A stretch of DNA of 64,000 nucleotides, taken from NCBI RefSeq assembly GCF_023101765.2, contig NC_064212.1, positions 13,330,001 through 13,394,000 of the forward strand. Reading direction: 5' to 3'. This document shows, in pieces, positions 1 through 10,889 of this stretch. The notes beneath the pieces were generated by a model. That model was not told the origin of the DNA. It did not search any database and worked only from the letters and a program-made list of their open reading frames with translations. This DNA is from Spodoptera frugiperda (Eukaryota > Arthropoda > Insecta > Lepidoptera > Noctuidae). Within the stretch, counting starts at the first letter, position 1. Each line of letters begins with the position of its first letter. The position numbers and the translations under genes are program-made.

Positions 1-1513
1 TTTCCTGTTATAGGTTTACAATTAAGAAGAGAGAATATTGTACTACAATCTTTGAAAAAACTAGTGTCAAAATAAAGCACCGCATCCAAAAACAATCTAC
101 ACGCGTCCCAGCCCAACTACTCCACGCTATAATTGCACAAGGCGCGGGTGGAAGCGTCGGCAGAAACGCTAACTAATTGCCATTGAAAAAAGGCGAAAAC
201 CCAGCTGAAAACATTTCCGACTAGCTTTGATGTTTTTTTTACAGTAAAACCGAGCCTTTTCCCTCAAAGCTTGATAAGCTACACTACCCTTAAACTCGTA
301 ATAAGGCACTTTGAACCAGGTGTGACTCGCACGCTAAAGGAAGAGTGTCGGTCGTCTTTGTGCCACCATCTTATAAAATGTAAAGGTTTTTCTTTTGGGG
401 TGTTATAAGTCTGTGATTTGCTTTCGAGGCCAATTAAACTGTTTTGCTGGCTTGTGGTTTTGTTGTCGTGATGAGTAACTGGCGGGCTTGTTATGTTCTG
501 TCTAGGTGCTTAGCGTTATGCGTGATTTTGGCCCTTTGGCAAACCTTTGTGTTGAGGCGGATTTTTGCAGTTGTATTGCTTTTTCAAGTGTATGATTTAA
601 GTACCTTTTAGATTTGATTCTTATTTCAATGAGATTAGTATTCAAAGTCCACGAATGTGTATTTAATAATGCCTTTATAGATTTAATCATTCAATTTGAA
701 AACTATAGAAAGTTTTAACGTAAAAGTCAGAATATACATCGGTGAAAGTAAATTAGTTAAATCATTAACATATTTAGCACAATAAACTTAATTTACAGTA
801 TATTACCCTCGGTTAATAACAACAACAATACATGATTTAATTTCCACACAATAATTGACCATTTACCTCAGTAAAACACAACGCTCATTCACAAACTAAA
901 CCAATAAAACCATTATTAAATTAAATACTTGATTACTATAATAATTATTCATTATTATAATAATAAGTCTCTGCTATTATGAGCCTGAAACTATTACGAA
1001 ACTTCAGTTTTCAGACGAGTATTGCGTCACAATTAAAATCCGAACCTACCCCATTTGGTAGGCACAGAATGGTCACGTATCAAATAACGATCAAAAATAA
1101 CTTCTAAGTGCTTAAAACTAGGGCTTATAATTGTGTGTAGGTTTTCAGCTTAGCGTGAACTCCTGTTGACTTCAGAAGGTCGGGTCTTCAGCTCTAGGAA
1201 CGTTGACACGGGTTCATACAACCTGACTGAAACTGAAAAGTACTGAAAACCTAGAAATGCATGAACAATACATACAAACAGAATTGTTTGAAGTTTCCTT
1301 TCATCTGTAGTTGGGGACAGTTGTTAGTTTGGGTGACTTTGGTCCGATAGTTCGCGCGTTCATTGCCTGAATGGTTCGAAGTTTGACCTGGTGCTTGTCC
1401 GAAATTTTGACCTTAAATGACGGACGTTTAGTGTTACGTTATTTCATACCTGGTCGAGAATATGGTAGAGTAACAAGTAAAAACACTTATATTCTTGTCC
1501 ATAGTAAGTTTAA
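1..1513. other. Intergenic, nothing recognised
   Basis: AT-rich DNA without a convincing open frame, RNA gene or known repeat. Confidence 0.6.
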
Positions 1514-1837
1514 GTGTAGGAGAGCCATGCTTCGGCACGAATGGGCCGGCTCGACGAGAGTCATCCATCCAGGTCACAGCCTGCCATAAAAACGACGTGA
1601 AACAACGGTTGCGTTGTTTTTCGTTGTGCGAGTGACGTGCGTTTACCCGTGGCCCAATTACCCCCTTCCCAATCTTTCCAATCCCCGATACCCCAATAAC
1701 CCTTAAATTCCTAACCCCAAAAGGCCGGCAACGCACTTGTTACGCCTCTGGTGTTCCATGATCAGCGGCGATTGCTTACCATCAGGTGACCCGTCTGCTC
1801 GTTTTCCAGCTGAGATCATAAAATCAATAAAAACGCT
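1514..1837 (+). mobile_element. SINE-like repeat A, near full length
   Basis: It carries the family core gcttcggcacgaatgggccg, then gacgtgaaacaacg, a C-rich middle (cccaattacccccttccc), aaaggccggcaacgcacttg and accatcaggtgacccgtctg. It ends at ataaaatcaataaaaa. The same modules occur at 7070-7285 (minus), 16035-16190 (minus), 32244-32486, 53257-53430 and 63493-63802. No coding capacity. Small open frames inside are by-products of the repeat. Confidence 0.8.
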
Positions 1838-2728
1838 TGCCAAAACCATAAATCTTTATTTAAATGAAAAAATTTACTTCAAACTTTACCTCAAGAGAAA
1901 ACAGTCATGCCATTACATCATACCTTCACATATCCAACCAAAACCTGTCACCAATACCACAAATCACTTCAGAACCAGTTAAACAAAGGCTTATCTATTC
2001 TAATTATGGTGTCGGGTTAGGTAAAAAGAGTGAGGAACAATAGTTTTAACACCTCTCAGTGAGCGGATGCTGGTAGGAGCCACGCCTTCCATTGTCTATC
2101 TAAACATAGTAACTAGGTACACATGAACCTATACAAAACCAGTGTTAACTGACCTCCGAATGTTTGGAGAGGTGATACAAAGAGAGATCATGATAAATTG
2201 GTTTTGTGTAGCTTGACTTGTGTATTATACAGTTCACTCTTACACCTTGTACACCCACGTTACTGAATTATTACAATATGTGATCCTACTTGTTTAGGGT
2301 GTGTAGGAGTTTGGCATACCGAGGACAATTGTGGAATTTTTAGTTAAACTGATGGAATGAGGTAAATGAGACTGTTGTTTGGAAAATTATTCGTCTTATT
2401 GTAACAGGCCTCATTTTACTTCATGTTTCACTGATAGATTCTACATTAATTGAAAACGTATTATACATGTCATGTACACTTCCATCTCACCCATCTAACT
2501 GCAACAACATGCGACCGCTCGGTAAACTGGTGAAAATGGGGGAAAAACTAAGAGAAAAACAGTTTCCTTTGTACGAATTTGCTTTATGTTGACCGAAAAC
2601 GAGACGCGAGCGCGCTTGGTGCTCTGATTGGTGGATTCATTTGTGCCGACCAAGAAAACAAAATTAGAATCACTACAAAAAATATTCACAATTCAACCGT
2701 ATTAACCATTAATGTAGCCTGTCGATTA
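1838..2728. other. Intergenic with a SOX-site pair
   Basis: No gene seen. AACAATAG (2036-2043) and CCATTGT (2089-2095) are SOX-consensus matches 50 bp apart. Otherwise AT-rich and featureless. Confidence 0.45.
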
Positions 2729-2882
2729 CGTTGCGGACTGCCTAGCGGGTTACCGGGGCTCCGGTTTGAAAAGCAGGAGTAGGAACGGGGTAGCTTTTAG
2801 TCAGTAGGTAAGAGTCTGATGCTCCCTCTCGCTTCGTCCAAGACGGGAGAAGACATTGGATGATATTCCCTCCTCAAAACTA
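2729..2882 (+). mobile_element. Interspersed repeat B
   Basis: Starts gttgcggactgcctagcggg, then gaaaagcaggagtaggaacg, tcagtaggtaagagtctgat and gggagaagacattggatgat. Short non-coding family (about 150 bp) with copies in both orientations across the window, common in noctuid DNA. The class (SINE or MITE-like) is not settled. Confidence 0.75.
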
Positions 2883-3163
2883 AAACCTGTCAATTACGTG
2901 ACGTTATCCTTCCTAACACATAAACGATGGTGTTCCTAAGTAGAGACGTGCACCTAATACCAGTTCCACACAATGTGTCATTGTCTACAACACTAAACTT
3001 CTGTTCAATAGTTGTATTCCGGCCGAGCCTGTTGAATAATTACTTTTCCGGCTACCGTTGCTATGGTAACGGGGGCACATGGCTAAAATTAAATATATTA
3101 AATGATATTTAACAATGCGACGAAGGATTGTTCCTGTTATGATCACACAGGCTTTGATGGGAT

Positions 3164-3171
3164 CTTGTGAA
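3164..3171. repeat. Target-site duplication of hAT copy 1, left
   Basis: CTTGTGAA abuts the left terminus and is repeated exactly at 3967-3974, on the right. Confidence 0.93.
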
Positions 3172-3590
3172 TAGGGATTGCAATCCGGTATCATTTTCAA
3201 TCCGGCCGGATTTCACCGGATTGATGCTAATCCGGCCGGATCCGTCCGGATCCGGCCGGATTTTAAAGTTACTTAGGGCCTAGTATTTTGACAATAATGT
3301 ATAAAAAGAAAATAAAATACGTATTTATGGAAAATAAAATCACTTTTAATTATATTTTTTGGTATTAATAGTAATTTTTGGTACTATTTGTACTAAATCA
3401 AATTATGAAACTATTTTCAATAATAAAGTAATCAGTCTGACTCTCACTTATTGCTGTACCTATTTATGTAAGTATCTGAAAGGACTTAAGTAATAATAAT
3501 AGGTACTATTAAACTCTTATTAATAATCTACACAGTTATATAACAAAACAGTATTTTAAATTTGTACTTATAAAATCAACAACTTCAGTT

Positions 3591-3704
3591 CATAATCCTA
3601 AGAAACAAAACAAGAAGCATTTATTTTTCATAATCCTAAGAAACAAAACAAGAAGCATTTATTTTTCATAATCCTAAGAAACAAAACAAGAAGCATTTAT
3701 TTTC
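3591..3704. repeat. 38-bp tandem repeat, three units, inside hAT copy 1
   Basis: Units begin at 3591, 3629 and 3667, each starting cataatcctaagaaacaaaa. They are essentially identical. Copy 2 has a single unit at about 10276-10312, so the amplification happened in copy 1 or its recent ancestor. Confidence 0.93.
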
Positions 3705-3728
3705 TGCAATGCAAAATTCAAATGAAAA

Positions 3729-3840
3729 TTATTCCTGTGCCTGAAAAAACGATCTAAGAAAACAAAAAGTGTTTATTGTACTGTCTCCTAGTCTGCTTCT
3801 GATGGCACTACAAATATAACCTGCGGCAGAAAAGGCCCTT
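3729..3840 (-). pseudogene. hAT transposase C-terminal remnant (copy 1)
   Basis: On the minus strand this reads AFSAAGYICSAIRSRLGDS and continues to a TAA stop at 3729-3731. It is the C-terminal end of the hAT dimerisation domain: the FSAAG and RSRL motifs followed by a hydrophobic helix. The upstream part, including the PTSVEAER motif seen in copy 2, is deleted at about 3840. It is non-functional and matches copy 2 with a few substitutions. Confidence 0.85.
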
Positions 3841-3966
3841 TTCGCGTATTTTTTGCTTTACCGGATCCAAAACCGGATCCGACGCCGACCTACCGGATCC
3901 GGTAGGCCCGAAAACACGCCGGATCCACCGGATTACCGGATCCGCCGGACCGGATTGCAATCCCTA

Positions 3967-3974
3967 CTTGTGAA
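3967..3974. repeat. Target-site duplication of hAT copy 1, right
   Basis: CTTGTGAA abuts the right terminus and is identical to 3164-3171. Confidence 0.93.
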
Positions 3975-3988
3975 TCTCATATGTCTTT

Positions 3989-4143
3989 TTTTAAGGGCTG
4001 AAAATCATCTAATGACTTCTTCTGTCTTGGGCTAAGCGAGAGGGAGTGCAAGACTCTTATTGACTAAAATCCACACTGTTCTTTCTCTTGCTTTTTGAGC
4101 CGGAGCTCTGGTAACCCACTTGGTGGTCCGCAGCTCCGGGAGT
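3989..4143 (-). mobile_element. Interspersed repeat B, reverse, next to hAT copy 1
   Basis: The forward strand reads aaaatcatctaatgacttct, gagagggagtgcaagactct and ggtggtccgcagctccggg, the reverse of repeat B. It lies 15 bp beyond the right hAT duplication, so insertions are clustered here. Confidence 0.72.
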
Positions 4144-6298
4144 CTCATATGTTAAGGCACGATTATATCACCCTACACCGGGTCACATTCCAAGTCTCAC
4201 ACTACTTCTGTCTGACTATTTCAAATACTTGCATTTCAATATAAATTCTATTTACATAACTCCAACATACATATTGATTCAGCTACAATTTTATATAACC
4301 TTCCCAAGTTTCGTTATTTGTCATTAAATAAAATATTTCCAATCGCACGTATATAATATGCAAATTGTTATTTATTTACATTTAAATAACGCGTCTGCTA
4401 CGAACCGTAAAATTGTGGAATTTCATCAAAATTGTCGACACCATCAATAGAAATACATAACTTTACATAATAGAAGAGTTAAATAAATTGAGATTTATAA
4501 TGGCAGAAAAAGGCGCCACAAAAAAATCGCCTACACATTTATCATAATAATAAAAGCTATCATCGACCAAACGGAGGAAAAAATCTATGGCATGAGTTGC
4601 GTTCGAACGCTTTGAGCCGCCGACGACGCCCGCTCTATTGTTTTGAAATCGGTAAAAGATCCAGTTCCGCCACTGGAACACACCGCATTAATTACACGTA
4701 ATTGAATTTCGAATTGGAACGATGACATTTAAATTTTGCCGGGATCCGTTCACTCGGTAGTGATGTGCAACAAAGACGCCGATTGCCACAATCGAGACCT
4801 CCCGCCGCTCCACATAATGGTGTATTAGAAACATCGAATAGTGAAATGTGTGTAATGAGAATTATCTGGATTGCTTCTGTTGTAACGGCAGGCTTGAGAC
4901 TGATACACGCTTTTATTGTACCATGAATAGCATTCTTCACTCCCCTCTATACTAAAAGATTATTTTATATTGTACTCCCTTTATTATGAGCAAAATAGTA
5001 ATCAGTTAGTTTATTAGGTGCGTTACTTGCAGAAATGTTTGGGAACTCCCTTTATTCTTGCCCATAAAAGACGCGAACACCTATTTCGGTTACAACCTAT
5101 TAAGATTCGTATAAAATTTTTAATGGCTATATTTTTGTATGAAAATGTATTGATAAGTTATTCTAATTTATACAAATATTTTATACGAGTATAAGTAATC
5201 TTCATTAAATTAAAATTCAGCTCAGCAGGGGTGCTCGAGGTGGTATTAGCATGATAATTAGCGGAAAACTCGGTGCGATGTGCATTCATCTTTGGAGCGA
5301 TTATTGGAGGGTGTTCTGTACGATGGACCTTATGGGCTTGGTTATAGGGTTGAGTATTGTGGAGATGGTGGTGTTCTTGACAATTGGTGGATTGTCTCGC
5401 GTGGCTGGTTACATCCCCGGTAGTCGAGTCGGGTGTACGGTCCACGTGGGACTCCCCGCGGCGCCAATGATTGCCGACGAGTGTCGTTTTACGCCGATAT
5501 GGACAACACTAGTGCCAAATTCGAAATTAGAGGTGTGATTAGTATGATAAATGAAAACGTTAAATCTGGGGTGATGTCCTACACACCTACCTCACCGCTT
5601 GTGAACAGCTTTCTTAATGGTTTTATATTATTTTAAGTGCTAATAACAAGCATTTAATGTAAAGGTCTCATGTTGAAATATGCAAATGAATATTTATAGA
5701 ATGAAATAAAAATGTCTAATCAAAAAACTATTTTATTAAAAACGTAATAAAACTTTTATTTTATGAACAATAACTTTTCGGTTTAATTGATTTTGTCAAG
5801 GTGTTTTACTTTTAATTTTATTTAAGTAGATAATACTAGAGCTGTTTTCCAACATATCTACCTAGTTTTTACACCTCTATATCTTCTATCCTTGTCTAAT
5901 ATTTGGGGTATAATTGATACCTTTGTTTACAAGGTATAATAATGCGCAACTAATTTGTTTCCCGGACCCACCCCACGTTCTACCGTTAAATTAACTTAGA
6001 GAATCGACTAATATTCGTGTATCGTGACTGTGTACATTTTCTTCAACACTGTTATATTGGTACTGATGTGCGCATAGTTATTGTTAAAATATTAGTAGAA
6101 AGCCTTTTAAAAGGTCAGTAATGCACTTGTGAATCCTTTGGTTTTGCAGCTTGGTATGTTAATGTCTATGGCGCTGATTGTAACCATCGATCGTTTGCCC
6201 CTAACGTAATAAAAATCACAAGTAGCCTAGGTATATAATATTCCGAAAGAGCCATCTGACCACCACAGATGAGGTCCAATAGGGCTAATGCTTGATCA
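4144..6298. other. Intergenic, no gene
   Basis: Two overlapping 95-residue open frames on opposite strands near 5160-5540 have no recognisable motif. An ATGCAAAT octamer is at 5680-5687. Confidence 0.5.
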
Positions 6299-6450
6299 GG
6301 GCTGCAGACTACCTGGCAGGTTTACTGGGGCTCCAGATCGAAAATCAGGAGTAGGAACGGAGTGGTTTTTAGTTAGTAAGAGACTGACACTCCCTCGCCT
6401 CCCCAAGGCGGGAGATGTCATTGGACAATTTTCACCACTCTAAAAAAGCC
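6299..6450 (+). mobile_element. Interspersed repeat B
   Basis: gggctgcagactacctggca, aaatcaggagtaggaacgga and ggcgggagatgtcattggac match repeat B. Confidence 0.75.
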
Positions 6451-7069
6451 CATTTAATATCTAATAACCTAGATTCCTAAACGAATCTACCACCTTTACT
6501 ACAACCGAATATCGAATACAAAACCGCTGTACCCAACACTACCAATGTACCACACCGATAACAAAAAGAAACGAAACTCAAAATTATTAAAATTTTCTAA
6601 TAATTAAAACATAACAACTAAAAATAATGAAGCGGAGAAAAGGAGAGCTAAAATGCCGCCCGCCTACCTCAATGACTCAGCGTTAACCTACCGTCATTGT
6701 TCTGACGTGTTATTCCGAAGGTAATTAGTAGGCGATACATAATTTCACGCGAATTATAACGTTATTAAAATCGATAGTGGAAGCGCCATTTTATGGCCTT
6801 GATGGCTGTAGCGGATTTTTTTTAATAGTGTTAATTGAAAAAATGATTCGGATTTACGTATTGTTGTTGGTGTTTAAAAGGTGCCATGTTTTGTTATTGG
6901 CTATTTGGATATTGATTGAAATGACTGAATTACGTGTTCCGTGTCTAGTGTTTTCAGTAGGTAATAACTGACCTATGAAGTTAGTCGGGATGTCGTAAGT
7001 GTCACTGTCCAGCAAGGAATCTTTAGTTCGATTCACATGTCGGGCAAACAGTTATTTTATTAAGGTATT
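6451..7069. other. Intergenic, enhancer-like unique block
   Basis: About 6640-6790 is non-repetitive, GC-richer than its surroundings and contains cattgttct, aattagta and tttatggcc (SOX-, homeodomain- and Hox/Cad-like). It may be conserved non-coding DNA, but this is not shown. Confidence 0.3.
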
Positions 7070-7285
7070 AAGGTATAAGCCGGTAAGGAGCAGACAATCA
7101 ATCACCTGATGGTAAGCAATCGCCACTACCCATGGTGAACCAAAACACTAAAGTCGTTACAAGTGTATTGTCGGCCTTTTGGGTGTTAGTAATTTAAGAG
7201 TAGTATATAATTGAGCTGGTAACCAAGTTTTGTTTCAAGTCAGTTTTCTGGAAAGCCGTTCGTGCCAAAGTATGGCTCTCCCACA
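7070..7285 (-). mobile_element. SINE-like repeat A, diverged copy
   Basis: The reverse complement shows gagagccatactttggcacg, then gacttgaaacaaaa, ccaaaaggccgacaatacac and accatcaggtgattg. The middle is diverged and shortened. Confidence 0.7.
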
Positions 7286-9836
7286 TTTAACTTTTTATAT
7301 TATACAACAGCAATAGGCTTACTCCTACATGGTGTTACACATTTTAATAGTTACAATACCACATGAAGCAAGTTAAAATGGTGTGATGTTATGTACTATA
7401 TAACCATCCCTTTGAAAACTATGACGTATAGTTATATAAAGCAGTATGTGACACAGACCGTAGCCAGTCCGTCTGTAATCCAACGCGACTATCTCCGAAA
7501 ACATTGTTACGCTGAAAGACGACGAATGTCCAATGATGGGACAGGATTATGCAGTAGAGGACCAACCTCATGTGGCCGGTTTGTTTAGTAAATGTTTTTA
7601 GTGATATTGAAAACATAGTAGTATAAGTATTACAGGATCGTAAAGAAATCAGCGTTACCTATGGAAGTCCCCAATACCAAAGGAGTTGTCTTATTATGAA
7701 TCATTTTCTTAAAACAGGATTACAGCACAAAATATCCTTTTATAGCTCTTTCAGGACCGAGAAAATAAATAAAAATGTTTATTAAATTCAAAGAGGCATT
7801 TACAATCAAACATTTACAGAGCACACAAAGTAATACATGGAGTTGTACAAAATTAATTAGATATAATTAAAAAAAGTAATAAATTAAAATGCAATCAAAA
7901 ATCACCGAATTCCTCATCCAAATTCATGATGGCGACCTACAGCATAACACCATCCAGATACCGTCCACATTCAAACATCGAAACCTAATTTCCTGTCTCA
8001 GATACAGCGTGCACGCCGGTCTAAGCCTAAAGACAAATACACGAACAACACCAGTGTCAAATGACCCGTCACCCTCCCCCCGGCGAGCGTACCTGCAACT
8101 GACAGAGGGGTCTTGTCATAGAAATGCGCGGGTCATGTCATATTGGGCACGCTGGCCAAACAGTTCTAGAGCATTGTGGTGTAAAGGAGGTCTGAAAACT
8201 GAGTGTTTGATGTGTCTCGATTCGTCTAGCCAGCTCAAGTTATAGTTAGAGGAGGGCAGAGGACGGTAGAGGAGGCCTAACGTTTGTCCGACGATGGGCT
8301 AGCGTTATGGACGTGTGTGCTCCCTGTCAAAGGGTCTGTGTTATCAAGATTTTGCAAGTTGACAATGGTTTGATAGGATTTCTGGATGTCTGTTTGTTTG
8401 GTAGCGGTGGTGTTAGCTTGTGTGTTGATGATTATGTTAGAGCTAGCTTCATTTTGCAGTACTAAAATTAGAAATGTATTTTTGTAAAAAAATTTATTAG
8501 TGCAATACAGGCAATACAATCTTCCATTATTCGGATGTGTACGGTTAACGCTCAAAAATATTGAAATATATGTATGTATAGACTATAGACCTACCTCAAC
8601 AAATGCGATCAGTCATCGATACATCTTTTAAATTATTCGCAGAATATTCTAATGAAAATGTTCCAGAAGATGTCACCGAGTCTCACGGCCCCGGTGTACA
8701 CATGCGGGTCCACACATTGTGTCCCGGCACAATACCTTTAATTTTAAGTAGGACCCTTTGTCCCAACTTGGACGAAGTATTCGTAAACCGAAGTCCGACA
8801 ATTTGACCGGCAACAGTCGCCTTGACGACAGAGTTCGAAAACTTCGTACCGAGTTCGAGCAAAAATTTTTTTTTCGAACTTTTTCTTATCCCGTAATTAC
8901 TGTATAAACATTGGTCTCGGTGGAAACTGTTACCGGTGGAACGTGAACTCCAGACCCCTTTAGTTGGAGAACTTTATTGAACAACCGTCAGGGTCTTTGG
9001 GATCATTTTCTCAGAAAATTCGTACTACTTTTCTATTTGTTTTTTTGAAAAAGCTTTTTGAAACTAAGCCTACATTCAGTTGGAGATAGGCTGCCACGTG
9101 ACTTACAAGTTTCTGGTAGGTTTGTCACAAGCAAAGGATTCGTCGAAGCCAGGATTAAAATTTTAAAAGGCGTTCAAAGTTTTCTCATGTAGGAAGCCTT
9201 AAAATGCCATAAACTTGACGTAAAAAAGAAAACTTCTTACCTTCGGAGTTTTTAAACATTTTCAAGTCAAATTTTTTCCTTGTTTTTTCTTTGATTGTAA
9301 TGGCAAACATTAACCGTACATATGGACCGTTAAAGTTTACCCGTACCGTCTAATTTGAAGGAAAAATCTAGCAAATTTTTGTTTACCATTAGAAGTCAAG
9401 TCATTAGACTTGAGTGACTTAATCAGATTATAATATTTGCTATGTGTGGTTATTTTATTTAGTACTACATAGTTTATTACACTTTAAGTTAGAACTTAAT
9501 AACAATAACTAATACTCTTGTCAATTTAAAGAAACTAATTCAAAAAGATCTTTACCGAAGAAACAGATGGATGTGTCTCAAAAAAAAAACAAACAATCAA
9601 CCGAATAGACAACCAGCAAGCAACCCTAGACAGCACAATGCGATTTAATTCTTCCCCTCATTCGCAAACTTCTCACAATCAGTAAGACTTTGCATCTCAT
9701 ATCAAACTCGCGTTAGCAAAAAAATTGACACGGGAACCTTTGATTGACACGGACATGTTACAACATGTTTTGAAAATCAAACAATAGACGAGTTCATAGG
9801 TCGTCCCAGTAAAGGGAGCCTTCTTTTATTCAGAAG
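7286..9836. other. Intergenic, includes an unexplained block at 8800-9430
   Basis: No gene recognised. The 118-residue open frame at 7889-8245 has no motif I know. The block 8800-9430 has a different texture (many ttcg, gttcg and tttgg words) and many stops in all frames. It could be an old, decayed element. Confidence 0.4.
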
Positions 9837-9844
9837 ACAGTGTC
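9837..9844. repeat. Target-site duplication of hAT copy 2, left
   Basis: ACAGTGTC abuts the left terminus and is repeated exactly at 10882-10889. Confidence 0.95.
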
Positions 9845-10881
9845 TAGGGATTGCAATCCGGTATGATTTTCAATCCGGCCGGAAATCACTGGATTGATGC
9901 TAATCCGGCCGGATCCGGACGGATCCGGCCGGATTTTAAAGTTACTTAGGGCCTAGTATTTAGTGGTTTATAGTTTTGATAATCATGTATAAAAAGAAAA
10001 TAAAATACGTATTTATGGAAAATAAAATCACTTTTAATTATATTTTTTGGTATTAATTGTAATTTTTGGTACTATTTGTACTAAATCAAATTATGAAACT
10101 ATTTTTAATAATAAAGTAATCAGTCTGACTCTCACTTATTGCTGTACCTATCTATGTAAGTATCTGAAAGTACTTAAGTAATAATAATACTATTAAACTC
10201 TTATTAATAATCTACACAGCTATATAACAAAACAGTCTTTTAAATTTGTACTTATAAAATCAACAACTTCAGTTCATAATCCTAAGCAACAAAACAAGAA
10301 GCATTTATTTTCTGCATATAAATTCAAATTAAAATTATTTCTGTGCCTGAAAAAACGATCTAAGAAAACAAATAGTGTTTATTGTACTGTCTCCTAGTCT
10401 GCATCTGATGGCACTACAAATATGACCTGCGGCAGAAAAGGTCCTTTCTGCCTCAACACTGGTTGGCCTAATCGCCATCAAGTAACTGTAGATCAGCGAA
10501 ATGTGTTTTCCATTTTACTCCTTCTACTTCATACACAGTCATTTCTTTTTTAAGTATTTTCTCATAATCTGTTTCTGTTTTAGCATTAACTTTCCCTCTA
10601 TACCCTAGATACATAAACATTTCCGTTCTGAATTTAACAAAAAAAAGCAGGTAAATATTCTGACAAGTAATAAGTTAATAATACACGACTACACAATCGC
10701 ATAGTGAACTTATATTGAGCTCAGAATTTTATTTCTCTTTCGGTTCGGTATTGAAATCGTGTATTTTTTGCTTTACCGGATCCGCCACCGGATCCGGCGC
10801 CGACTCACCGGATCCGGTAGGTCCAAAAACACGCCGGATCCGCCGGATTACCGGATCCGCCGGACCGGATTGCAATCCCTA
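9845..10881 (-). mobile_element. Non-autonomous hAT DNA transposon, copy 2
   Basis: This 1037-bp element has the same terminal inverted repeats as copy 1 (TAGGGATTGCAATCCGGT) and a perfect 8-bp target-site duplication ACAGTGTC (9837-9844 and 10882-10889). ATCCGGCCGG-type subterminal motifs occur at both ends. It keeps more of the transposase 3' region than copy 1 (10335-10620, minus) but no N-terminal or catalytic part, so it depends on an autonomous relative. The two copies are similar over most of their length, suggesting fairly recent spread. Confidence 0.95.
10335..10620 (-). pseudogene. hAT transposase C-terminal fragment, frameshifted (copy 2)
   Basis: The minus strand carries the end of a hAT transposase. 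The downstream frame contains RPTSVEAERTFSAAG, the signature of the hAT C-terminal dimerisation domain, then a RCRLGDS segment and a terminal hydrophobic helix up to TAA (10335-10337). An upstream open segment from ATG at 10618-10620 is in another frame and stops at 10468-10470, so a frameshift lies at about 10490-10520. The catalytic core is absent. The fragment shows the family's parent was a typical hAT transposase; no product is expected. Confidence 0.85.
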
Positions 10882-10889
10882 ACAGTGTC
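10882..10889. repeat. Target-site duplication of hAT copy 2, right
   Basis: ACAGTGTC abuts the right terminus and is identical to 9837-9844. Confidence 0.95.

Larger units (their letters stand above)
3172..3966 (-). mobile_element. Non-autonomous hAT DNA transposon, copy 1
   Basis: This 795-bp element starts TAGGGATTGCAATCCGGT and ends with the reverse complement of that sequence. It is flanked by a perfect 8-bp target-site duplication CTTGTGAA (3164-3171 and 3967-3974), which is diagnostic of the hAT superfamily. The subterminal regions are packed with ATCCGGCCGG-type motifs, the usual kind of hAT transposase binding region. The interior is AT-rich and carries a remnant of the transposase 3' end (3729-3840, minus). 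Compared with copy 2 (9845-10881) it lacks about 300 bp next to that remnant and has a 38-bp unit amplified to three copies. Confidence 0.93.

Noticed and set aside
3591..3704. CRISPR-like array
   Set aside because: The repeats are directly adjacent with no spacers and lie inside a hAT element of an animal genome.
5158..5538. Overlapping 95-residue frames on both strands
   Set aside because: Neither has a recognisable domain, and the minus-strand frame has a low-complexity His/Thr-rich composition.
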